DNA of 64,000 nt from Toxonevra muliebris (Eukaryota; Arthropoda; Insecta; Diptera; Pallopteridae). The stretch's first letter is position 1, and every line of letters begins with the position of its first letter. Of this stretch, positions 10,485 to 21,160 are shown piece by piece. The stretch spans positions 80,790,400 through 80,854,399 of the forward strand of contig OY829328.1 in assembly GCA_963691655.1 (NCBI GenBank), read 5' to 3'. The position numbers were made by a program, and so were the translations under genes. The notes under the pieces are model-generated. The model searched no databases, was not told the DNA's origin, and was given only the letters and a program-made list of their open reading frames with translations.

Positions 10485-12370
10485 AACTATATTTCGCGGG
10501 ATATCCTCATAATGCACTCAGAGTCGATGTAGACCGAAAAAGCGAAGGTATTTATTTTAGGTGCGAAGGAATGGGATAGTTCTTAAAGATCAAAGGAGAC
10601 TCCACTCTTCAGGTTCGAAATAGTTTCAGTTTGTAATGTTTTCATATCCCAATCACTCTCTAGATGAAATCTAAATAAACGTGAATGATTCATTTCTTAA
10701 TAAATAATCTAGAAAAATTTTAAAATATTATAATTTACAAAGTTTTTTTTATTTTTGTTAGTTTTTAATTTAGTATTTATTGTCAGCTTTCGCCTAAACC
10801 CTTTCACAAATATTTTATCAGCATTTAGTATCACTAATTTGACATTGAATTATTGTGCCGATGTAGCAGCAGAAGTGAGAAGTGATTATCACGAGTCTAT
10901 CAATTCTCCAACAACTCAGTAAAAATCCGCTCAACTTAAATGCAGCAGTGACTTCACTTTTATACAACAAAAACACTAAATACATTTATACTCATAAATA
11001 ATTCCTGCACTTTTTCTATTTGATATGATTTATTTTCCAAAGCAAATTCACTTTTGTAATGCATTTTAGTTATGCATACACACACACACACACACACAGC
11101 GATTTGAATTCATATACACACACACACTCGCACACACGTCAATACAAATATGAAATAGTAAAATAGACAGACGCAGGACGGGACGCGGGACGGTCAAATA
11201 AATCGTCAGAAAAAAAAGAACAGTTTCACAGTGAGATTATTTTCTTTTCTGTGTTTTTCTAGAGGATTTACTTTTGAAACTGAGAAGCAGCGACGGCGAC
11301 GGCGATGGCAGCGCATGCGGCCGTAATATTACACTCTGCAACAAAACAAACTACCACCACCTCTAGCAACACATTTCTGCTAGAAGCTATTATTTTAAGC
11401 GCACCCAATTAAAAAAAAAAAATATTTGTGTGCTTTTATAATTTGCTTGTAACTGGTTATTGTGTGTTGTTGTTGTTGTTGTGCTGTTGTTTTTTTTTTT
11501 TTTAAGTTTGAGTTTTTCATACCGAAAATACCTAGAATATATTTAATGAAAATTGATTTACTACAATTTTTATTTTTCTTTTTTTTTTTGAATTTTCCAC
11601 AATGACGTGACGCGACTGACTTCTCTTCTCTCCTTTCCTCCACTACCATCATTCCGTATTTTTTTTTTTTATTATTTTTTTGTTGGGCGGCACATGTCAA
11701 AGTGTTGCACTATGATCTTAATACTTTTAAAAAAGTTTAAAAAAATTTTTTTTTTTATTTTTAAAGATTTTGCTTTTCGTAAATGTTTTCTTGCTCCGGT
11801 ACTTACCACATTTTCTTTTTTACTTTTGCCGTTTTTTTTTTTTTTTTTTTTTTTTTGGGTAATGTAGAAATAATTTCAATTACCGTTAAAGCTGCTGCAC
11901 TTTGAAAACGGCTTCGATTTTTTCAGCTATTCATATATATGCACATACATAAATAATCCACATGTTATCTTTTAATTAAATTACTTTACGCTATTTTTAC
12001 ATTTAATTGCTTTTAACATCAGCTTATATGAGTTTTTCTTTTGGCATTTCTTTAATTTGATTTAATTTTCATTACAGTTTTTTTTTTTTCAGTTATATAA
12101 AATACTGAAAATACTTAGATTGATGGAAACCATAGTAGATACAATGGAGAGTTTTGGAGACAAACACCCAACTCCCCTTGAATGAACCAGTTGATGCTAT
12201 TAAAAAGGTTGTACAGATGGGCGAAAGCATGAACGTCATGGGCAGAACTTTCATGTTCACATGAGTGCATCCAAGACAGGTCTTTTTGTAATCAAAATAG
12301 AACGGTGGACCATAAGGGGAGAACCAGAAAAATTTTAGATTTTTTACAGAGACATTAACCCTTCGGAGGG
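10485..12370. other. no supported gene; microsatellites and homopolymers
   Basis: The stretch includes a (CA)n tract at about 11079-11098 and a second at 11116-11126. A GC-richer patch with GACGGGACGCGGGACGG and GCGACGGCGACGGCGATGG lies at about 11175-11310 and could be 5' UTR or regulatory DNA, but no exon is supported. Long T runs lie at about 11493-11503 and 11831-11855. Confidence 0.45.
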
Positions 12371-12374
12371 CGCG

Positions 12375-12820
12375 CTCTGAAAAGTTACACGAGAAGACGC
12401 GTCGCTGCAATTTAGCCGCAAGGTAAATTTCATACTATTGACTGCAATTTTTCTTATTAATAGCAAAAAAAAAAAATCATCAAAATAATGCAATTGATTG
12501 ATTTCTAGTGATATTGAACTATATTTTCAGCATTTATTTTGAAATGTTGACTTTGAAAAAATTTCATCAAGCTACCCTTGAATTTTTTGTTACACGAGAG
12601 AGCGCGCCGCGGCAAATTAGCCGCAAATGCGAGATACCAATTTTCAAACGCTAATAGCAGCTAAACGATGTAACGCAGAAACTAACGGCTGCCGGTAAAC
12701 TACGCTGCATCTCAAAACTTACAAAGTCACTTGAGTGGCAGCGGTCGACTACTATGATTTGTATTTTAAAAATACAAAATAAACAATTTGTGGCTAATTT
12801 GCAGAGCGGCGCGAAAGATT
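12375..12820. repeat. GC-rich direct and inverted repeats (TTAGCCGCAA family)
   Basis: GTTACACGAGA followed by CGCG-rich sequence and ATTTAGCCGCAAGG occurs at about 12383-12423. A second version, GTTACACGAGAGAGCGCGCC followed by GCAAATTAGCCGCAA, lies at about 12590-12627. An inverted version (TTGTGGCTAATTTGC then GAGCGGCGCGA) lies at about 12788-12815. The arrangement suggests termini of a transposon, possibly of the Tc1-like relic that begins at 12918, but I could not define matching ends. Confidence 0.45.
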
Positions 12821-12917
12821 AAAAACCAACCAACAGTCCGATTTCACTCAAATAAAGTTCAGTTTATTAAACATTTTTTAAACTATAATTCTCAAAAAAA
12901 AATTGACTCAAATATTA

Positions 12918-13629
12918 TTAGCGGTTACAAAATTGTTTAACATTTTTCTTAACGTTCTTAGTTAGAGACTGGACAGTACGTTCGGTGACTACTGTATAGG
13001 CTTGATTCCAACGATTTCGGATTTCTACATCATTTTTGCAAACTTTCTTTGTTTCTCTTAGGGTTTGCTTCATTATAGCCCAATGTCTTTCAATAGGCCG
13101 AAGATCCGGGCAGTTTTGCAATTTTGGTATATTTTACTTCAGAGTATTTCACATAGGCATTCCCAGGCAACTAGTTGAAGTCCGCCTTACAGTAGGTCTC
13201 ATCATCGAGAATCACGCAATCGAATTTGGTTAGGTAATTTTCATACGGCTTTTGGGCACGCGTCTTCGCTATTTTTTCCTTGCTTCCGACCGGTCAGGTA
13301 CTTTCTGCTGTTTTTAGGTCCTTAACCCTTGACTTCGCTTATATCGTATTACAGTAGCTGTAGCTGCTACATCTCTTGTCGACCTCGTGGGATTAGCTCG
13401 ATGTGTATTAAACAACCTTTTTCAGCACTTTTGGGTTACTTGGACACTTTTTTCTGCCAGACCCTTCGGTTCTGCCGATGGAGTTTCCTGCATTGTAGTT
13501 GTTAATGACGTTATAAACCGTCGCTAAACTCGCTGTGCTTCCCCTTGCAATGCCTAGTCTAGACTACGTCTTATCAGTCAAGTAAATGTCCAGTAGTAAT
13601 TTGCGGCGCTGTTCTTGTTGGCTCGTCAT
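12918..13629 (-). pseudogene. Tc1-like transposase relic with internal deletion
   Basis: On the minus strand the gene starts at ATG 13629 (MTSQQEQRRKLLLDIYLTDK), followed by a stop and an HTH segment (SLATVYNVINNYN, GRTEGSGRKK). After more stops and frameshifts it reads YLTKFDCVILDDETY, carrying the first catalytic Asp, then KADF and QLPGNAYVKY. It joins almost directly to NCPDLRPIERHWAIMKQ, which carries the catalytic Glu, and ends at 12918. In intact Tc1-like proteins about 100 residues lie between these last two blocks, including the second catalytic Asp (the LASCH block). They are missing, so an internal deletion removed part of the active site. The same kind of protein is encoded by the relics at 18152-21160 and 58273-58700. 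Confidence 0.8.
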
Positions 13630-14379
13630 GTTGACGAAGTAGATCCAAGATAAAAATGACTAATATAGAAAAAAGCTGCACTATTTATAGATACTTTCAC
13701 TTGAAGATAACGGGGTCCTAACTCTTGACAATTGCGTATAATGGATACGTGTTCACACTTTCGCCCGTCTGAACAGCCACACTGACAATGAAGTTGAACT
13801 ATGTACTAATAAAACAGGATTTTTGTAAAAATTATTCCTGATTTTTTTTTTTTAATGCTGCAGACAACACACGGATAAAGCCCCTATAAATACAGAAAAC
13901 TGTCTTGATTGGAAAAGGAAGATAGGTTGATGTGCGGAGGAAAGAAGAAGAAGAAGTGTAGTTTGTTTTAAATTTAGAAAGAAAAATGTTTGCAGGGAGC
14001 CTGTTCTATAATCGCGCGGTACGACAGATGAATGAACTATCTCTGTAATGGGTGGGGCGTTGGAATACCGTGTCCACGTGGAATGCGTTGATTCCACTCG
14101 CGGTTCATGTAGCTCTAAAGAACACTCGAACTGGTTACATCAAATCGCGCACGGAGGCCACGTTCCTACGATGTTCCAAAGATTAAATAGAGCTGGAAAC
14201 TCTACTGTTTCGTACTGTTTCGATGTTGAATACGATCCAGGAGCTCTCCAGTTGGGTTCGTGAAGCTCCTGCCATAGGTGATGACTAAGGGAAAGGATTG
14301 GCTTTTGAGAGTTCAATAAACATAAATAACCAACAACGAAATTTTGCTATATACAAATAAATTTCGGAAAACCCACTCC
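13630..14379. other. no supported gene; probably transposon debris
   Basis: The first 170 bp may be the 5' flank of the Tc1-like relic. The complex, GC-richer segment 13990-14275 has no long frame and no recognised motif. Confidence 0.4.
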
Positions 14380-14690
14380 AAACTTCTTTCGGAACTAGAA
14401 TTTGGAATTGGAGAAGGTTGATTTTGCTATACCAAAAACTAAATCAAAATTCTAACCGAAATTAAAAAAAAAACAAAAAATCTGACCAAAAACTAAACAA
14501 CAACCAAATTCTAATCAAAAAATTTTCAGACCAAGCACAAACCAAAAATTATTTCAGTAGATGGAAAGTAGACCAATTTCAGACCAGAAGTCAGACAAAA
14601 ATTCGGACTGAAAACCAATCCTATAATAAGTTTAAAAACCAAATCAAAAAATCAAACCTAAAAACAGATCAAATTCACGATTTTTGGAAT
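14380..14690 (-). repeat. degenerate TTTGGTCTGAATT satellite, array 2 (inverted)
   Basis: The plus strand reads as runs of AAACCAAATC, TCTGACCAAAAAC and CAGACCAAG, the complement of the family seen at 4540-4750 and 46-53 kb. The copies are strongly diverged. Confidence 0.65.
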
Positions 14691-14734
14691 AACTTTGACA
14701 GTCCCCCTCTGAATCCGGTAATGTAGGGTCAATA

Positions 14735-14895
14735 AACACTAATCGTTCAAGTACACACCTTGATTGGTAATGGCAAAACCACCGAGCTGATAACAAATTG
14801 CCTTACCGCCGTTTGGAATCGATGTTAAACTATAGGTACAAATATGTGGTATCACAATGTAACGTTCAGGCCTAAGCTACTCCAACCTAACCTAA
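14735..14895 (+). mobile_element. tRNA-derived SINE, copy B (head missing)
   Basis: ACACCTTGATTGGTAATGGC, CCGAGCTGATAACAAATTGC and ATCGATGTTAAACTATAGG match the body of copy A (9454-9690) in inverse orientation. It then continues into GTGGTATCACAATG and ends in ACTCCAACCTAACCTAAAC. The tRNA head is absent, consistent with 5' truncation. Confidence 0.7.
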
Positions 14896-15338
14896 ACACT
14901 TATCAACCTTGGGTCTAGCACAAGACGATACGTACCGAATATGTCACGAGGAGGAAAAACGAGCAGAACCTATTCTATGCCATTGTGAAGGTTTAATGAA
15001 GACCTATCTAACAACCGCAAGACATAGCGGATAGTTCTTTTAAAGAGATATTAAATTTCCCCAAATGTACTTATTAGAGAACTATAAAAACAAAAAATTC
15101 CTTAGGAGATATCACAATGGGCCCTAGATGGTCGCAGTGATTTGGGAACTTAATGCCCACCTCCTTAAAACAATCTAATCTAATTGCTGGAATTATACAA
15201 TATCTTCGACTTTTGTGCAACCTTTTCCAGAAAATCGGTTGTATATTTTCAAGATCTAAAACCATTGCATTAGGTTAGGTTATTTACGTTCGCTTAGGAT
15301 ATAGAGCCAGCAAATTAACCTTGTATAGACCCACATTG
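14896..15338. other. no supported gene
   Basis: Moderately complex sequence with no coherent frame. TTAGGTTAGGTT-like words near 15270-15280 suggest further SINE debris. Confidence 0.4.
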
Positions 15339-15346
15339 GTCCACAG

Positions 15347-15738
15347 TAGAGATGGGCGCGTAACATGAATTTTACGTGACACGCGTGAACACACGCACGC
15401 ACATGACATAATTTCCACGTCAGCATACGTGAGCGTGATTTGATTTCCATAATTCCTACGTAAACATGCGTGAGCGTGACATAATTTCGATGTGAAAATT
15501 CGTGAGTATAAGTTATAATTCACAATACAATGACGTTAAAATTCACAATTTCTTAAATACTTAATTTTAGTGGTTAAAGAATCAACCCTGTGTTTTTCTT
15601 TACCTAAGACTGCGTGCGTGAACATGTGTGAATTTCTTTTTGAAAAATGCCAACCTGTGTGAACTTGCGTGAGTAGTATTTTCAAAGATGTAAGGATGCG
15701 TGATCGTGAGTCAAAAAGTACTCACGCGCCCATCTCTA
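15347..15738. mobile_element. 392-bp hAT-type MITE, 15-bp perfect TIRs, 8-bp target duplication
   Basis: TAGAGATGGGCGCGT at 15347-15361 is the exact inverse of 15724-15738. The 8-bp word GTCCACAG flanks both sides (15339-15346 and 15739-15746). An 8-bp duplication and a TIR of this form are the signature of hAT elements. The interior repeats GTGAGCGTGA-like words (ACGTGAGCGTGATTT, GCGTGAGCGTGACATAATTT) and encodes nothing. Confidence 0.92.
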
Positions 15739-15746
15739 GTCCACAG

Positions 15747-18151
15747 TGATACCGAAACTCTCTCCTTGGTCTTGAGTGTTTTCCTTATGTTTACGCGGAG
15801 ATAGCAGATCTTCCTTTGTGTTCTTTATCAAAGTCCATTGTATTGATAACTCAAATAATACAAATATAACCTTAATAAGCACAGAAGTAACTTTTTTGTG
15901 AGATGATCTGGAACTAGTTGTCGACGAGCTACATAATCAATATTTGCCATCTCTAGTTTTTAATTCAAGTTACACTCTGTTGACACATCTCTAGTTTTCA
16001 ACTCTTGGAAATGCTTTTCCAATGACACCTTAGCAGGCGTCCGGCTCCACGTATAGCTAGCTGAATTATATTTCAGCTAAGACTGATTTGCAAAAAAAAA
16101 AAAGAAAACGTTTCTGTTTGCCATTAAATCGTCCCGCCCATTTTTACCCACTTTATCAATTTACACATGGAGCGGACAATCTCAGAAAAGTGAGTGCATT
16201 TCTTTACCTATCAATACAAATTTAAATATTTACTTGTTTATTGGGAAAGAATTTGACCTTTTCTCATGACAAGAAATCAATCAAGATTTCAATACGAAAT
16301 ACCAAAAAAGGAGATAACCACAACGATGAAAAGATTTATAAACAATGTCCTGCGTTGAATTTTATGTTATTCACATTTAAATGCTAAAATCACATGTAGG
16401 AAAAACCCAATTGGCTCTCTATTTACAAACAAAATGCAAACAACAGGATATCAATTTATCCCGGAGACGCCAATAAATGTCGTCATAGGGAGTGGAAAAA
16501 AGGAAGGATCATTTGTCTGAGAGATACGAGTTTAAACGTATGTTTAAGCCTGAAGCGGAACAAACTAATTTCGAGAGACACAGAGACTCAGACAGAGCAG
16601 TATATGTAAATAGCAGAAAAAGGAATGAAATTTACACTGGAACCACATTCGATCATTCGATACAATAGAAATAGTTAGCCTGAAATGAAATGAAGCTGGA
16701 TGTCTTTATGTCGTTATCGCTCTTCCTTTCTTTCACTTACTTAAATATTTTCCTATTGTTTTAACAAACCAATTCAAAATAATTCTCAATTTGCTTTTGC
16801 AAGATTGTTCCTTTTTTTTTTTTTTCTATTTTTGTTTTGTTGATATTCACTTGCAACTGTGCAGTATTTCCCTAACTGAGTAACGGTTTCTCTCTCTGAC
16901 ACTGTCTGACAGCACCACCTAGAGTGGGTGCATTGTTTATATGTATATATTAACTGAAAGTATCGATGCATCAGAGTTACTTATGTTTGTGTGTGTATGT
17001 GTGTGTGTGTGTGTGTGGTAAATCAATGAAGCCATCATCACATCGCACATGAATTATTGATTATCAACGCATATTTTCAAAACAAATTTTTTCTTGTTCT
17101 TAAGTCTACCATGTGGTTATGGTGTAGTTGTTGTAGTGTCCTGCCGCGGCGTTGCCAATTCATTTTTTAAGCGTTTTTGTTTTTCTTCGTCACTTAGTTG
17201 TTTTTAGTTAATTTTGTGTTTTACGCATCTGATATCATGCTCAATTTTCATCAGGTTTCATCATCACCATCGTTGTTGTTGTTGTTGTTTTTGTTATTAT
17301 CGTTGGTTACTGCCAACATCATCAACACACATCAGCAGCAACATCAAACCACCAATTTAACAGTTTTCAGTTTTGGTTTCGCATTCTTTTAGGCTACCAA
17401 ATTTAATTAAATTAGTTATCGTATGAAGTTTCTTTGAAAATGTTGTACAGGTGTGTGTGCGTGTGTGTGTGTTTGTGTTGTGTGTGTGTTTTTTTATTTA
17501 GATACAGGAGGAGTTGGCAAATTATAGTAATTCTAGCGTATACAATTACATTTGATAATATGTTTCGATAATTTGTCTTAATAGCTTATAATGTTGAAGT
17601 GTAAATTGCCATAGCAATTTTTTTTTTTTATTATTATTATTTTTATATAACATAAAACAGTAGCAACATCCACTTGACCTAATGGCGGACACTGTTGCCA
17701 ATTCTTTATACGTTGGTTTGATTGAATTCTTGATGGAGTCGTTGCTTAGATTATAACGATTTAAACTCATTTGTGGTATACATAATTTGTCTCATAAATA
17801 GGGTTGCCAGCAGTACTTTTAATATTTTTGATATAGAAAACATGTTCTTTTTTTCTGGTTCTTTTATATATTTTTTGGTTTTGAAGCTAAAAATTTTATT
17901 TTTAATAAATTATGTTTTACTTTGTAGGCAACGAATGATAGATAAATAAATATTTTTGTATTCAAAATGTAAGATCAAGCTAGATCAGTACTGACCACGT
18001 AAGGAGTGAGATTGAAAAAATCTTAACACACTTAATAATTTTTTTTTGGGTGTAAAATTTAAAAATTTTTTTTGATCTAGTTATCTTTGAAAAATATGTC
18101 AGTTGTTATTTTTAATGACAGACATGTTGATTTATTGTGAGTTTGATCAAA
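15747..18151. other. no supported gene; microsatellites, small palindrome, possible Tc1 5' flank
   Basis: CCATCTCTAG near 15949 and CACATCTCTAG near 15982 look like stray hAT termini. A perfect 8-bp hairpin, TAGCTGAA-TTATAT-TTCAGCTA, lies at about 16059-16080. A (TG)n tract lies at about 16985-17018 and TG-rich sequence at about 17449-17489. The last 150 bp before 18152 are probably the 5' flank of the Tc1-like relic. Confidence 0.4.
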
Positions 18152-18242
18152 ATGAGTGAAGAAAACGAAGTACGTCTTAAAATTATTAAAAATTTTCAAA
18201 AAAATCCAAATTGGTCCTACAAAAAATTGAAGGTCTGTCGTC

Positions 18243-19188
18243 CAACGTCGTATTTAGGGGGGAGGTTTTGGGGGTTCTGATCCTCCCCCTCCCGAAATGT
18301 GGAAACTTTATTCTAATTTTTGAGATTAATTGCCAATGGATGAAAAAAAGTCAAACTAAAATCTATTTAACGATATTTTTTACTTCCATTGGTTTTTTTT
18401 TCTAAAAAATCGAATATAAAAAATAAATTTGAAATCTTAGTTACACTATGCGATCAAATCCGATTTGTTTTCTTCCTTCGACATGAGGTTTTGACTACGG
18501 ATTCAAAACGAGAAGCTGATACTGAGCACTTCTGCATTCATAGTTTTTCTAGGTCAGTAACTGTTTTTGATTTAAAGTTCCGTCCTGAATCAGTTTGAAA
18601 AGTTAAAAAATTAATAAAAAAATAGAAAAAATTATCGAATCGTTGTAAATTTAGACTTGCTTGAACCATTTGCATTTTTTTTCCTAAAACGTGACGTGAT
18701 GGGAAGTTTTTGACCTCAGATTCGTGTTCAACTTGAAAAATTCTTTCGCAAAAACTAGGAACCATTTTATTAGCAAAACTCATGCAGTTTTAGGAGACAA
18801 TCTTAAAATGTAATTAATTTTTAACCCATTATTGCTCAGAGCACCACGAATAGAAAGATCTCTTTCAATGCTGTGACTTCACGAATTTAGGAAATATAAG
18901 CCAACCTCATCCGGGTTCCTTATCATTGATAATGGTCCGAATTCCCAATGATGATCATTTGAAAAAAATGAGCCTCTACTATTTTTGGTAATTTTTTTGA
19001 GGTTGGGTACATTAATCAGTAGTGGGAAGTCAATGAGGTAACGAAATTATTTCCTTAGTCTGATAGGGTCCATCAAATGTATCATCGATTCAATTTATTG
19101 TATTTAAAAATCAGTTTGATGAAAATTATTTATGAATATTTTCTTCGAATGAAAACCTCCCTCGAACAAAATTACTGGCTACGTCCTG
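18243..19188 (+). mobile_element. hAT-type MITE family A, copy 1 (946 bp), inserted in the Tc1-like relic
   Basis: The element begins CAACGTCGTATTTAGGGG and ends TACTGGCTACGTCCTG. The flanks CTGTCGTC (18235-18242) and CTGCCGTC (19189-19196) match at 7 of 8 positions, an 8-bp target duplication. It shares its interior with the copies at 55562-56527 and 60048-61085, for example GACCTCAGATTCGTGTTCA, CATTATTGCTCAGAGCACC and CCAACCTCATCCGGGTTCC. There is a G-rich block near the left end. It has no transposase, so it was mobilised in trans. Confidence 0.87.
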
Positions 19189-19844
19189 CTGCCGTCAAAC
19201 TGTTTTCAATGTTATAAAACAGTTTCAGGAGAATTTGACGACCATCGATAGGGAACCTCGTTCCGGAAGAAAACAAGGACCACATGATATTCGGAAAGCC
19301 AAAAAAAATAGAAAGCATATTGAAAAGATCTCCAAACACATCTGGTAGAAGAGCTGCCCGGTTAGCCCAGTGCTCTGACTATTTGGTGCGAAAGTGAAAA
19401 GTTAAAGCCAATGCAGGTTTGAAAACATACAAAGTCCAAAAAGTTCCAGACAGGAATGCTGCAAAAAGTTTAGACGCCAAAAGTAGGGCTCGGAAATTAA
19501 AATCGAATTTCATACAAAAATATTCATACTGGCAGATTTTACGCAGCTTCCAGGGCAAAATTTGTATGTTGCTGATGCTCGAGGAAATATCGAAGAACAA
19601 TTTATTGTAGAATCCAAAAGCAGACAAAATTTCCTAAAAAATTCCTGGTATGGCAAGCTATGCGGCAAAAGAGGCAAGTCATTTGTTACAGTGGGCTCCA
19701 TAAATACCGAAATATACATCAAAGAATGTTTGAAAAAAAGACTTCTTCCTTTCATAAGAGAGCACAATGTGTCCATATATTTTTGGCCCGATTTGGCATC
19801 ATGTCACTACGGCAAGAAAGCTCTGGAGTGGTACCAAAGTAATA

Positions 19845-21138
19845 TTGGGAGTATGAATGTATAAACTCGTAATTGTGACTTACTTCATATCTATCATACG
19901 CGCCATTTTTTTGACATTGACATTGACAGCTATTCTATCTCGAAGAGCGCCAAAAATACTATAAGAATTGATCTGTCAAATAATTTTCATAATTTTACAA
20001 AAGTGTTTTACTATAGCTGAAAATGTCGAATTTCGTGCCAACAAAACAAAATTTGCGGGAAGTTTTAATTTGCTTCTTCCATTCAAAGAAAAACGCAACT
20101 GAAGCACATCGTTTACTCACTGAAACTTATCCTGACTGTGCTATAGACGTTAGAATGTGTCAGGTGTGGTATGCCCGTCCCGTTTCAAAAGTGGTGATTT
20201 TGATGTTGAAGACAGAGAACGCTCAGGCGTCCCGAAAAAGTTCAAAGATGACGAATTGAAGGCAATACTCGAAGAAGATTCATGTCAAACGCAACAAGAA
20301 CTTGCAGAATCTTTAGGAGTTGATCAAGCAACCATTTCTAAACGATTAAAAGCATTGGGAATGATTCAAAAGCAAGGAAATTGGGTGCCGTACGAATTGA
20401 AGCCGAGAGACGTCGAACGACGATTTTTCACATGTGAACTGCTGATTGAACGACAGAAAATAAATGATTTTCTGCATCGTATTGTGACTGGCGATGAAAA
20501 GTGGATACGTTACGATAACCCAAATCGTAAAAAATTGCGGGGACCGCCCGGACATGCATCAACGGCAAAGCCGAACATCCATGGATCCAAGCTCATGCTG
20601 TGTATTTGGTGGGATATGAAAGGTATCGTGTATTATGAGCTGTTGAAACCGAATGAAACGATCACTGGCGACCGCTACCGACTACAATTGATGCGTTTGA
20701 GCTGAGCATTAAAGGATAAGAGGCCAGAATATAAGAATAGACACGACGAAGTTATTCTTCAGCACTCAGACAATGCTCGGCCGCATGTTGCAAGGCAAGT
20801 AAAAACATACTTGGAAACGCTGAAATGGGAAGTGCTACCCCATCCGCCGTATTCTCCAGACATTGCTCCTTCTGATTACCACTTGTTCCGATCGATGACA
20901 CATGGCCTGGCTGAACAGCACTTCCGTTCTTTCGAAGAACTCAAAAAATGGGTCGACTCGTGGATAGCCTCAAAAAATGAGGAGTTCTTTCGACGCGGAA
21001 TCCGTATGCTACCAGAAAGTTGGGAAAAGGTTGTGGCTAACGATGGACAATACTTTAAAGAATAAATTTATAATCACTTTTTCATAATAAATGTCCAAAT
21101 TACGAAAAAAATGCGAGTTTATACATTCATACTCCTAA
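19845..21138 (+). mobile_element. mariner (mauritiana/Mos1-like), 1294 bp, both TIRs and TA duplication present
   Basis: The left end reads TTGGGAGTATGAATGTATAA; the inverse of the right end reads TTAGGAGTATGAATGTATAA, and both continue ACTCG. TA duplications lie at 19843-19844 and 21139-21140. The length is typical for mariner. It sits inside the Tc1-like transposase right after the codons for WYQ-N, so it is younger than that relic. A second copy is at 42308-43456. Confidence 0.95.
20023..21065 (+). pseudogene. mariner transposase, inactivated (5-bp duplication, nonsense codon, Ser insertion)
   Basis: The product would be a DD34D cut-and-paste transposase of about 345 residues. It starts MSNFVPTKQNLREVL, close to the Mos1 start. 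HTH sequence (TQQELAESLGVDQATISKRL) is followed by the catalytic motifs TGDEKW, DNARPH and PSDYHLF, and by the mariner WVPYEL linker. Three lesions are visible against the second copy. CCCGT is duplicated near 20178, shifting the frame. TTGAGCTGAGCA carries a TGA at 20703 where the other copy has CGA. A TCA triplet is inserted directly before the second catalytic Asp (about 20766-20768). The stop is at 21063-21065. Confidence 0.93.
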
Positions 21139-21160
21139 TAATTCATCAAAAAAATAACTG

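Larger units (their letters stand above)
18152..21160 (+). pseudogene. Tc1-like transposase relic split by two later insertions
   Basis: ATG at 18152 opens MSEENEVRLKIIKNFQKN, the N-terminus of a Tc1-like HTH. The frame is cut at 18242 by a hAT MITE. It resumes after the duplicated target at 19197 with TVFNVIKQFQENL and EPRSGRKQGP, with the frame restored exactly if the insert and one target copy are ignored. Further on come TYKVQKVPDRNAAK, YVADARGNIEEQF, INTEIYIKECLKKRLLPF and FWPDLASCHYGKKALEWYQ, the last holding the second catalytic Asp. At 19844 a complete mariner interrupts it. After 21140 a short EFIKKI-like stretch may be its continuation, but the NCPxLRPIE block is not visible. Stops and frameshifts between 19330 and 19560 also inactivate it. 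Confidence 0.82.

Noticed and set aside
16912..16931. CACCACCTAGAGTGGGTGC as a second CTCF site
   Set aside because: Alignment to the core consensus fails at several fixed positions.
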